Source: Heligmosomoides polygyrus polygyrus (taxonomy: Eukaryota > Nematoda > Chromadorea > Rhabditida > Heligmosomidae). From it: a stretch of 64,000 bases of DNA. Of the stretch, positions 21,755 through 32,500 are shown piece by piece. The position numbers were made by a program, and so were the translations under genes. Each line of letters opens with the position of its first letter. Within the stretch, counting starts at the first letter, position 1. The stretch lies in contig OX377201.1 of NCBI GenBank assembly GCA_947396885.1, positions 21,925,923-21,989,922 on the forward strand, in the 5' to 3' direction. The notes beneath the pieces are model-generated. The model was given only the letters and a program-made list of their open reading frames with translations, was not told the origin of the DNA and searched no databases.

Positions 21755-22676
21755 TAGCTTGACTTGAGGGAAGCGCAGGATGTAGACTGGTCGCCGGACG
21801 ATGACAATGATGTGGGTGGTATTAAGCCTTCCTGTAGTAGTGAGGAGGTTGCTGTATGTGACGGATGTGAAATCACTAGCAATATGGTTGGTTTTGGATG
21901 AAGAAGACAGATTGGTACTGTTATACTTTCTCTCCAAAAGTCGAAGAGGAATCGAAAAAAAATCAAACATAAATATAGTTAATTAATTAATTAAAATAAG
22001 AAGATAAATAATAAATAATAATAAATAAAAAATAATATTTTTTCCTCAATCTTTGGAGTTCTGAAGTTATCTATTTCGTAGGCAAAGAAAAGTCGCCTGC
22101 TCCTCCTCAATGGCCAATCGAATTAGGTATTATGAACGCTGTTGCTTTGGGTGTTTATTTTTGTGTTTATATCGAGGTTAAAATAAAGTTATAATGTCAG
22201 TATGGTACACTACCGCGGTTAAGATACACTTTATATCGACAAAAATTGATGGAGGAAGAGCAGCAATTCAGGACCAGCACCTCCGTATTCGAACCCCCGA
22301 CGCTTTTCCCGCAAGCCCGTCCCCTACATCCACTCGGCCATCCGGTCGCTACGCCGTTGGTGGTGAGCGTCGCACCTCAATGTTCCATTTCGGTCACTGT
22401 ACGGTTAACAAGCAACTTGTGAAATCGCTGTAATTCCGCTATTGTTCCAACCCCAAACCTCTTGCAGGTTAGATTCTAACCACAGCATGGCAGTTCCAGG
22501 CGTCAGTTCTGCTTTATCGACCCGTATTGAAGTGAAATGGTTTTTTGCAATTTTTGACCTACCCAGATGTCCGCAGGAAATTTGGAAACCACTGCGGTGC
22601 TTCTCAGACAACGCTCTACAACCCTATATAGGTCACTTTTAAAATTGCCACGGGAAGATCATTGACCTCCCTTGTG
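21755..22676. repeat. Dispersed repeat family R2, copy 1
   Basis: About 920 bp that aligns by eye with 50005-51052, from 'gcttgacttga' to 'attgacctcccttgt'. Shared landmarks include 'atcactagcaatatggttg', 'attatgaacgctgttgcttt', 'ataatgtcagtatggtacac' and 'ttgcaatttttgacctaccc'. An AT-only stretch lies near 21980-22035. It holds a tRNA-like segment in its middle (see next entry). No protein coding seen. Confidence 0.85.
22275..22352 (-). ncRNA. tRNA-Ser/Leu-like Pol III promoter segment in repeat R2
   Basis: Read on the minus strand: A box TGGCCGAGTGG (complement of 22330-22340), which is the class II (Ser/Leu) form, and B box GGTTCGAATAC (complement of 22285-22295), about 35 bp apart. A loop-rich class II-like middle sits between them. 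Stems are imperfect, so a tRNA-derived promoter is more likely than a working tRNA. The homologous position of the second R2 copy (50657-50728) keeps a GCCGAGTGGG A box. Confidence 0.6.
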
Positions 22677-22990
22677 AGACTCGCAGTTTCAACTTTCCTC
22701 TCATGGATCTTGTCAACATCCCGTCAAGGAATTTAGTTGCGTCAATGGAAACTTTATCTGCAAAAATTTTGTATAACACGAAAAAATCAGCGACTTTTCT
22801 TCTGTTCATCAGCGAAGAAAGACCAAATAGCGAAGCTCATTGAGCACCGTTTGGAGTAGAACTATAATCTACTGAAAAGTACCTCATCATAAGCTTCCTA
22901 GTGAAACTGTTTTGAATGCTTTCTAGAAGGTCTATGTCTTTCTTTTTCGTTGGATTGAAGACTGACGTCCCACTTTCCACTATAGGTCTT
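22677..22990 (-). mobile_element. LINE D: CR1-like 3' remnant
   Basis: Minus-strand relative of LINE C. The segments complementary to 'cgacttttcttctgttcatc' and 'cactttccactataggtctt' occur in the same order as at 14.3-14.55 kb. Several stops. Its upstream edge runs into a palindrome at 22928-23062. Confidence 0.6.
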
Positions 22991-23062
22991 ACGTAGGATT
23001 TGACCTATGGTGGAAAGTGGGACATCAGTCTTCAACCCAACGAAAAAGAAAGATATAGACCT
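22928..23062. repeat. LINE-derived palindrome, 59-bp arms
   Basis: Arms 22928-22986 and 23004-23062 are reverse complements with only a few mismatches; the loop is 17 bp. The left arm is LINE D sequence and the right arm is its mirror image, so a LINE segment was copied in opposite orientation (template switch, or twin-priming-like inversion at integration). Confidence 0.85.
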
Positions 23063-23546
23063 ATATGGTCCTTCTTCGCTGAAGAACAGAAGAAATACTT
23101 TACTTATTCACTATTACGGCCAACTAACTCGCCTTCTTCAAACAGTTGGGTCAGAAGCACCGTGTCTTTCAGTGCTAAGTAAGAGACTCCAAGTTGCTTT
23201 GTGGATGAAGGCGTTTCAAGCTTCTTTCAGGCCTTGAAGAAGACAAGTTAGACAAAACGATAGAAGTAATAGTAACTAATTTTATAACAAAGCAGGTTGG
23301 CACAGAAGAAAAACAAATGATAAGAGAATGCCTAGGTTTCAAGGACGATAAACTCGGAATCTAATGCATCGATAAGCTTTTCAATCTAGAGCAGCTACAT
23401 CTCAATATATCTTCACTGATTCAGTGTCCGCTGCTCTTATGTATGTACATCTCGGACTCGACGTATGCAATCAATTGTCGTATTCGTTCGGAGGACGTCA
23501 TCTAGTCATGAGAAATATTGTCTGCTTAGTTGAGTTGCTTCTCCAG

Positions 23547-26500
23547 GAATGCTTTTCGCGAAGGCTTTCGGCAGCCTGGGTTCCATAGTCGGCTCACGAC
23601 CGCTGACCTTCTTCGCTGGTAGCCTTGTCGTATTCTTTCTATCGGCTGCTTTTCTAGCTGTATTCCCGTAAGTTTTCCAGAAACTATTGGATTCTGTTAG
23701 ACTTGATAGGGACTGTTTAGGGTTCGTAGTCTATAGAAGAACTTGACATTTTGCGTGATTGAAGTGCTTAGATCGTTACTCCCAAATGTGTTTCGAAGTA
23801 CTACGCAGATTTCTTTCAGCACAGAAAGAGCCAAGCTTCTCCTTCAGTTCTCAAACATTTCTTAGACACTCATGTAAAAATGTTTCACGTGCTTATTTGC
23901 TAGGATAGCAGTACCTAAGCGACCATGTCTTCTATTCTGATAGTGGTCAGTAAACCTAGTCCCTGGTACAGTTGCACTCGCTCTCGACATTTTTTAGAAT
24001 GTTTAAACAACTTTAAACGCTTACAAATTTTGTATTCAAATTTATTCGAAAACTGCAGTTTTCTGAATATTAGAATTCATTTCAAAACGCGATTTTTTAA
24101 TATTCGAATCCGAATATATTTGAAAATCGTTATTTTTTAAATGTTCGCATTCGAATGGAAATATTCGAAAACCTATTCGAATAGATCGTTCGAGTACAAC
24201 TATACTCCCTAGCGAATCTAAAATAGCTTTGAATAAGTATTTCATCTCTGTGCAACAGAAGTGTATTCGAAACTGGCCTCCAACCTATTTTTAGGCACAC
24301 ATCAAAGAAGCTCCGTAGTTCCCAAACATGTGATTTTGAAGGCACCACTAAAAGTTCAGTACTTGTCGGGTTTTGGCTCACCCCTCCCCCTGCTCGTGTG
24401 CTTTGGGTACCATCTCGAAATTCCAGCGGAATTCATTGTGAACACCATTGGTAATGTCAGCGAGCCACTAGTAACTTAGGCAAACAGCCAGTCACTGTGG
24501 TCATTACTTTGATTGGCTAGCGTCTCCCATTCTATGCACCCGATAGGGCATAAACCCGAAAAGTTTCAAAATTCCTATGAACCACAGTGCCATTGCAGCC
24601 CTGAGGCACGATTGGGGTTGGATAAAGGCTACACAACCAAAGATGCACCATCGATACGCGAGCTACGGACTCAAATCGGGTTCTTCGGAAACAAAGTAAG
24701 CATTTTTTATACCACTTTGTACTTCAAAGGATTAAGGATAAAGGACGACGTTACTCAGTACTTTTGGTGTGGGACGTATTTTAGTTCTACGGGATGTCGT
24801 GGAGGAGATCTGAATGCGCATTTGTTTTGCGGTGGCCAGCCGATGAACAAGCAGCGCTTTATCCTTCCCAGAGAAGTCTGCCTTCCCGTGGAAATAGAAT
24901 GCGTGGCGCATCCTAGAAGGAGTTGAGTAACGCCGTCCTTTACCCTTTATACTTTAAGCTTTTTTCTTCAACGACAACTGACAACTTGTAAGATCAGAGC
25001 ACAAGTTTTACATTTCAATCAGAATTGAACTTCAAGACTTTAGTGGACTGGCCCCAGTTGAGTTCTACCTACGTTTTTAAAGTGAAAAAAGTAACGATGA
25101 CACTTTTTCCACTATAAAAACGTCTAGGGTATGGAGATGATGAAGATGTTGAGCGTTTTTTGAACGCCAGTTTCTTAATTTCAGGGGGATCCCTGGTATA
25201 TGGCGCTGTTTGCCGAGCCACGTGACGAAGAGAAGGGCTCGATGATTGAGTCCGGCGAGTTTGACGAGTTCAAAGACTTCTATAAGGCAAGTTTGCTCAA
25301 ATAATGGAATGGTAGTCGTTAATGTGGCCTACATAAGGAAGGAGTGGACGCACCAGCCAATCAGGGCATCGACCCTACCATTTTATGGTGGCACGCCTAT
25401 TCGATGCGCTTTGAATTGATTGTTGTGCCCCGCCTTCCATGTCGGCTACATTTAACAAGCAGCACCGAACACGGTAATGCGACTCTCATCTTTACACAGC
25501 AGCGCTTCTAGGGAGTTAAAAGCGAGATTGTGATTCGACGAGAGGACAATCGTAGCACCACCTATATGGACTATTGTGACAACACCTGCGAAATTAATGA
25601 GCAAATATTCAAGACCGTTGTGAGTTTCTATTCTCATTTTCGCTTGCAATTTTGATTAAACAGCCAGTTACAAACACAATTGCTGTTATTGTCTATAATA
25701 ATTTGTCTTGCCTAATGGATAGAGCACGGAGTGATCAAATCTGTTTTGATCATCGTATATTTTGTTAATTGAAAGGGAAAATGTGTGACATATTCTTTAA
25801 AAAACCATAAGATAAGGGCGGTGATGGTCAATCTTTTAGTGGGTTGCGCCACGCATTCTACTCCAACGGGATGTCGTGGAGTATAGTGGAGGTGATTTGA
25901 ATGCGTATTTCGCCATATAAGGACTTGCGGTGGCCAGCCGATGGGCAAGTCAGCGTTCTATACTTCCCAGAGAGATCTGGTACCAATTCACGACATGACC
26001 CAGATGAATAGAAGGCTTGGTTGGCCAGGGCGGAAATCCGAACCATGGATGTGGAATGGGGTGTACGCGATAGGCGGCAACTCTTCCGACTGCGCTGCAC
26101 CCTGTGGAAGAAAGTGCTGTAAATTTTCTTCGAAAAAACAAAAAGACACAGGTTAAGAGACGACGGTCAATAGCTTACGGTGCAGAACGGTTGGTATGGG
26201 TAGCGTTTTACACCTCCCAAAAAAGTCTGGTATCTACTTACCTACCCCGGAAAGATTGTAGGTTTGGTTGACCTGGGATGGGAATCCGAACCAAGAGCCT
26301 TAAATAGGGACGCGCGCGACAGCAGGTGACTCTCACGACTATTACGCGCCCACTTTATAAAATATTAATATAAAATGCTTTATCTGTTGGCAATTGAAAA
26401 CGCCATTTTTTCAAAAATTACTGGCAGTCTTTCATTGCGCATCTGCTTTTTCACGCCTTGGGAGCGCATGTTTCTACATCTAATAACGTTTACGAGCAAA

Positions 26501-29500
26501 ACATAACACACCAACCAAGAAGGTCTTTCCTTGGGAAGAAGAAGCTCGGAAGCTTAATAAAAGGATAAAAGAAGGCGACACTCTATCTCTTTCGGTATAC
26601 ACCATACATTCTGGCTCTACGGCATTTCGCACAGGCGATCTGAATGCGCATTTGACCATACAATGACTTGCAGTGGCCAATCGATGAGCAATTCAGCGCA
26701 TTGTCCTTGCCAGACAATCTCCTGGTACTAATCCACAGAGCTCGGGAAGGATTGGAAGATCTAGGCAAGGGTGGGAAACCCAAACCAAGAACTTGGTATC
26801 GGGTGCATCCCACAGCCGGCACCTCCTCCGACTGTGCCTCATGTGCCCATTAGTAAGAAATAAAATGTCTAATCTGGATGCTTTACACCTCAGAAAGAGG
26901 CATATCGTTCTTTTGACAGCTTACGAATACAGCTTGTTAATGGAGTTCTTGATTTGGAATTTAACGCCTTCTTGAAATTCGTTGCCTCATCGACCCGTAG
27001 TCATAGCAGCAAGTCATCCCTTCGCAACCCTAAAACAACTCTTACACGATCACTCTTTGGACTAGGATAAGGTTCTGAATACGAGAAGTACATAGTGCAA
27101 ACGAAGGCATACATTCAAGTTCTTCGCGGTTTTCAAAACAGATGTCTGCTGTCACTGGCGACGAAAACTGTTGGTTTTCTTATTTCTGATGTCTGTTGTT
27201 CCTCTTTTATCTTTAGCCAAGTTTACTTTTTTGGCTTTTCTTTTGTTTTGTTTATTACTTTAGCTTTTGATTCCTACGCGTGTACATGCGCATACACTAA
27301 ATGATATCGTTAAATGAAAGCGTATTTTAGATTTAAAAATATTGTGGTTCCTGAGCCGTATTCTAACAACACTTTTGTCTAGGCATTGGCATGGTTCGGA
27401 CTACAGTGGCCACAGACTTCGATCTTCATGTTCAAATCCAACATCGGAAAGTATTTCTTTCTGAGAGAAATGAAGGTACGAGCTTGCCCTACTTTGAAAA
27501 TAAATACGTTGAGTACTTGTCGGTTTCTTTGACCGGCTTGGACACATATGAGCCGGTGTGGAGGTGGATGTTAAAAGGAATGATAAAGGCCAGTAAGTAA
27601 AGTGATAAGGCAGGTGGTGCAATCAGTTCTATGTTTGGCTAGCGCTCTAAATGCGGGATACCCGGTAGGGCAAAAACCAATCATGTACCTTAAACATTGA
27701 GCAGAAGCTTAATATGCGATCAACTTCATGATTTTGTCAGCGAAATAAACAGACTTATATTTCAACAACATAAAGAATTTTAGGTAAAAATTGTAAGATG
27801 TAACGTTGTATGAGAAATTGTAGGATTCAGGTTGGAATGGAATTTCTTCACAGCTGCTCCATTCACTTCCTCTTGCTCTCATCGTAGGAACAGTAGTAGT
27901 ACAGAAACGCGCCAAACCTCTTTCCGTCTCCTTGATAAGATTCCCTTTTCTGTGGTCTCGGCTTAGCCTAATCAATCTTTTTGAAGAATTTGCCATTCTT
28001 CTAATCCGAAACTTGTCTATGCAAAGGACGCTCTCTCTGACATATATACCATTTTCATGTCGAATAGGAAACTCTTCTAAGCTGTCACCTGTGTCACCTG
28101 TGGTTCCGTTGATCATCGACTTGCTGGAGCGGGCGCCAGCCTCGTCTCCATTCGTCCCTGTCGCATGTGGTCTAATGCATCCTCCTCGCTCGAGGAATAC
28201 GAAGAGCGTCATATCGGTCGTTCCGACCTTCCACGAAGAAGTCCGACCAACGCGTTAGTGAGCGCCCTGGTGTTCTCTTGACATCCCGCGGAATCCAGTC
28301 GGTGATGGCTCTCGTCCAGCGGGTGTCTGCGAATCGCATTACGTGGCGGCCCACCTAATTTTCGACAACTTGGCCCACGCGACAGCGTCTCTGATCTTCG
28401 AACGTCGGCGAAGCTCGGAACTCCGGAGGCCTTCTCTCACTTGCGTGAGTCGTGTCACTCCGAGCATCGTCCTCTCTATTCCACGCTGCGCGACTCTGAT
28501 CGCGTGTTCATCCTGCTTTCGTATAGCCCAGGTCTCTGAGGCGTATGTTAGGGCAGGAAGAAAAGTGGAGTCGAGAGGTGGGCACGGAGTCGAACGTTCT
28601 TCGTCTTCTTCACGACTTCTTCAACGAAAGCTACACTAAGAATTTTGAAGTCAGATTGAACGTCTTCCAGAACAAAACGTGCTTCTTACAGATTAGGCTA
28701 CAGATGGTTAAAATAATTTTTGTTCAAGGGAAATTTGGTCCAACTTTTTAAATTTTTTTTAGTTGAGTTCCCCTAAAGAATGTAACAACCTTATAAAAAG
28801 GAAGCAGCGTTTTAAAGCGCAACAAGGCAGTAATCATTAAGAGGCTAGATTGCGCCATGCATTGCTCGTCGAAGCTCGTCGCGATTTCTTTTTGATCGAT
28901 AAGATGATGCAAATGCTGCTTACATGAAGCGTCAAAGAATGAGAATATGTGTCCTTTTGGGTGTAACTCTATGCAATTAGAAATGTTGCTATCAATCGAA
29001 TAAAAATCGCGACGTCTAGAACGAGCGCATGACGCAATCTCATCTTTTAATCCTGAAAAATTGCTGCCCCTACTGTTCTTTAAAGCAAGTTTCACTCAAT
29101 ATTTTTCCCATAAAATAAAAATTTCATAAGTTTTTCTACAACGTGTACACTTATTGGGTAAGTGAATTAAAACTCCAAAGAAAGTCATACTAAATTTTCT
29201 TTGGACAAAACAATAGTATACCTTCTTGGAAAATCTCTAGTTCAATGTTGATGGAGCTCGTTTTGATTTCGAAGATGTTCAATTTGAATTCAAATGTCTC
29301 ACTCAACCTTAGAAGAGCGTCCAGTTCGACGTGATAGTGGTATAAACTGATTAAACCGTGGTAACCTACATGAGAAAGCAGCGAAATGAGCGTTAAAATA
29401 ATGGCAAAGCCCTTCAGGGGCAGGACATCGTCCGTTCCCGCCTGTCAGCCCTCTACTTCCTGGTGTTTATCAACAGCACTGATGTCGCTTCGGACATGAG

Positions 29501-32500
29501 TCACTTCGAAGAACAAGTCGCAGAGTAAGCAGTTGAACATCAATCAATGGAAATCGATATCTAGCATGATACCGTAATTTAGTCGGGTGGCCGCACATAA
29601 CGCCAACGATACCAAACTCACCACAATCACTCAGTACGGAGCTCGTGGAATGCAACAGGAAATCTCCAGAGGAATGAAATTTGTCTTCGCGAAACTCATT
29701 GGCGGTCAGTGAACTATAGATGGGATCATGACGTTAGGCTTATTCATTGAATTTCAGGCGTTGTTCTTGCTGTGTTTTTCGTTCTGCTCTCATTTATGCT
29801 GCTCAACAGGATTCACAGACGCAGCAGTAGCAGGTACAGCTTGGTGAAATATAAACTGTGGGCACGTGGTGGTTCAGTCGGAAGGGGAAGGGCTGCCGCG
29901 ACCACCGCGCTTCAGGTTTCATGGTTTGGGCCCCACCTAAGCTAGCTAAGTCTGCGACACCTTCGTACTAGCTGAGCTGGCACCAGACGTGTCTGAATTT
30001 TCCCATATGACTCGACATTAACGTACGTAAAAAAGAAGTGAAAATAGGGCTGGTCTAACCAGGAAACTATCTCAACGGTAGGTGGGAACCGCCCAAGTGT
30101 TGTATATGGGCAGAATCGCCTCTCTCTGGGAAACAACAAAATGCAAATATCTCGACCCCAATACAACTCCGCACAGAGTTAGGGACGACAGAAGTTGGGC
30201 CGTTGGCGGCGTTAACCCTATGCCTGGAGGCGGAAGGCGGGCTCAAGTTGGCTGGAAATAGCGATCACGAGCGAGTAATGGTGGCGCAGTGCGTAGAGGG
30301 GCGGCGTCCCTATAATCGCTGTATAGGGCTAACGGCATAGGGCTAACGCCGCCAATGGCCCAACTTCTGTCGTCCCTAACTCTGTGCAGAGTTGTATTGG
30401 GGTCGAGATATTTGCATTTTCTTGTTTCCCAGAGAGAGGCGATTCTACCCTTATACAACATTTGGTCCGTTCCGACCTACCGTTGAGATAATCTCCTGGT
30501 AAGAACAGCGTGGAAGGTAGTCGTAGAGCTATCGTGCCAAGATTGATATCGAATCATTATTCGGCTTACGTTTCGGCGCAACCACCTTCTTCAGAGCATG
30601 GAAAAGAAAAGGGAAGTTAGATAAATTACACTTCCAAGAGTCATTCCAAGCTTCAGCCATCTCAGAAGTTAAACGGAAAAGAGAAAAACCGTGATAAGAC
30701 CAACTGACCTTATGTAAACAGCCGAAAGGCTGTTTTATCACCCCTCGGATGGAGACAAGTATGGGTGAATGAGGCTCTCCCTTTGGTTCAACCCCTCAGC
30801 GACCATTTGGCTCGCGCCCTTCGGGGTCAAGACCCCAGAGGTCGGCAAATAGAGCCACCTCCTGGGTTACGGCCACCCCTTCCTCCTTCCTATTGAATGC
30901 GGGGTTCTTGAACGAAGTCCACAGCGCCTCCAGTACCTTGCGCGCTGCGATGTCGTCCTCGCGAGCTAGGATCGTCACCGCCACTTCTACCACTGCGCCA
31001 CTATGACTTCGCAGCCTGTGCTCTCCCAAGGGTGTCGCGATTTTTCACCTGTTGAGCCCATCTACATGCTCCTTTACCCTTAGGCCGGCAGCAGAGTCTT
31101 GCGGGTGCTGCGGACTTGCCATGACAGCGGTGGGTGGTGCGGCGCCGCGAGGGTCACTGTACGCAATACTGCGTATTTTTGCCATAGTTGCGGCTTCTAA
31201 GAATGTCAGAGATGTAGTGAGCAAAACGCTTTTTCTTTTGTGAAGAAGCGTTTTCTATGCCAAGTTAGGAGTTCTTGAATGTAAGCCCCGAAATCTAATA
31301 GAACACTCCTTATAACTCTACAGTTCTGTGCCATTTTGTGTCTGATCTCACTTTTGTCGTTCTAACTCCACTAAAAGTTCCTCGGTTGAAAAGAAGCTCG
31401 GAGATAACGTGGTAGCCCTTGTGATGACAGCATTCCCTCCGATGCCTTATTGAGTCCGGGCGGACTGTCCGATTCAGTTATAGCTGATACTTTAAAAACG
31501 GTCTGCTTTATTGTTGCATTTTTGCAAGGGTTTCCCCTAAACCTCACACGGCTCACTTGTGGCTGGAAGGCAACGAAGGTTTTCCGTGCAATTCAGGTTA
31601 CCTAATATTGTGCTATGGCTTTTTTTGCGTTACGCTTTGAGTGCAGGATTCCATACGCCTCCATTTGTCGACACTACCGGTGATTATATTGTTGGTTGTC
31701 AAGCTCTTTATTGACAGAAATTATGCACCATCCTGCTATATCCCTAGCATGCTGATTCGTTTGAAAAAATGTTTAGAATAGATGAACCATAATGGACACC
31801 CATCTACCACGCCCTCCGGCGGGTCTCACCCGCAGCTCCTGGCGCGGCGGGTGAGAGCCGCCGTGAACTGCGGCAGCCCTCGGGGACCTTTGCGTGCGGC
31901 GGCTCCGCGACAACTCGTCCGCGCCACGGCTTCAACCACAGTGGCAGTGTGGGTCCCACTGCGGCGGGAGCGATATGGACGAGTTCTCGTGGTGCTGCCG
32001 CGAGACTCTGTAGAGGCCCTTACACAAAGTGGTCTGCCCCTCTCACCAATGTATTCTTCCTTGCATTCAATGCAAGTTATGAGGTATACTGCTCCAGAAG
32101 CTCTACAGTCGCCTTCCCTGCCGAATGGGCAGACCACGCAGGAATGCGTTTCACAAGCGCAGTCATAAAGACGGTTCCTCTCCTGTTGCACCTTGAGATT
32201 AGCCTTGGGTACCTCAACGACCCTAACGATGCCACCCAGGTCAGCCTTACGAATGCACTCCCGTACTTGAGCGCTGAGAGCGTCGGAGGTAAAAGGTACC
32301 GTGAATGCGATTTGATCACGCAATTGTGCCCTGTGAATGAGTGCTACATAGTGCCCGTGGTTGACGCCTTTGGGCATGTTGTGGGCAACATACCTGTTCG
32401 ATAAGGCAATGGGAGATGCCATTTCCCTAGATGAGGAATTGAACTCGCTGTTCGATAACAGTTGGGCAGCTGTTTGAAACAAAATCGCCTCACCTTTGGG

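Noticed and set aside
27391..27600. 69-codon open frame overlapping PTR exon 5
   Set aside because: Different register from the one that yields the conserved W-P ... N-I-G pattern with matching splice phases.
31826..32404. Plus-strand frames opposite the GIY-YIG region
   Set aside because: Shadow of the minus-strand Penelope-like coding; the minus strand carries the conserved Cys and YIG motifs.
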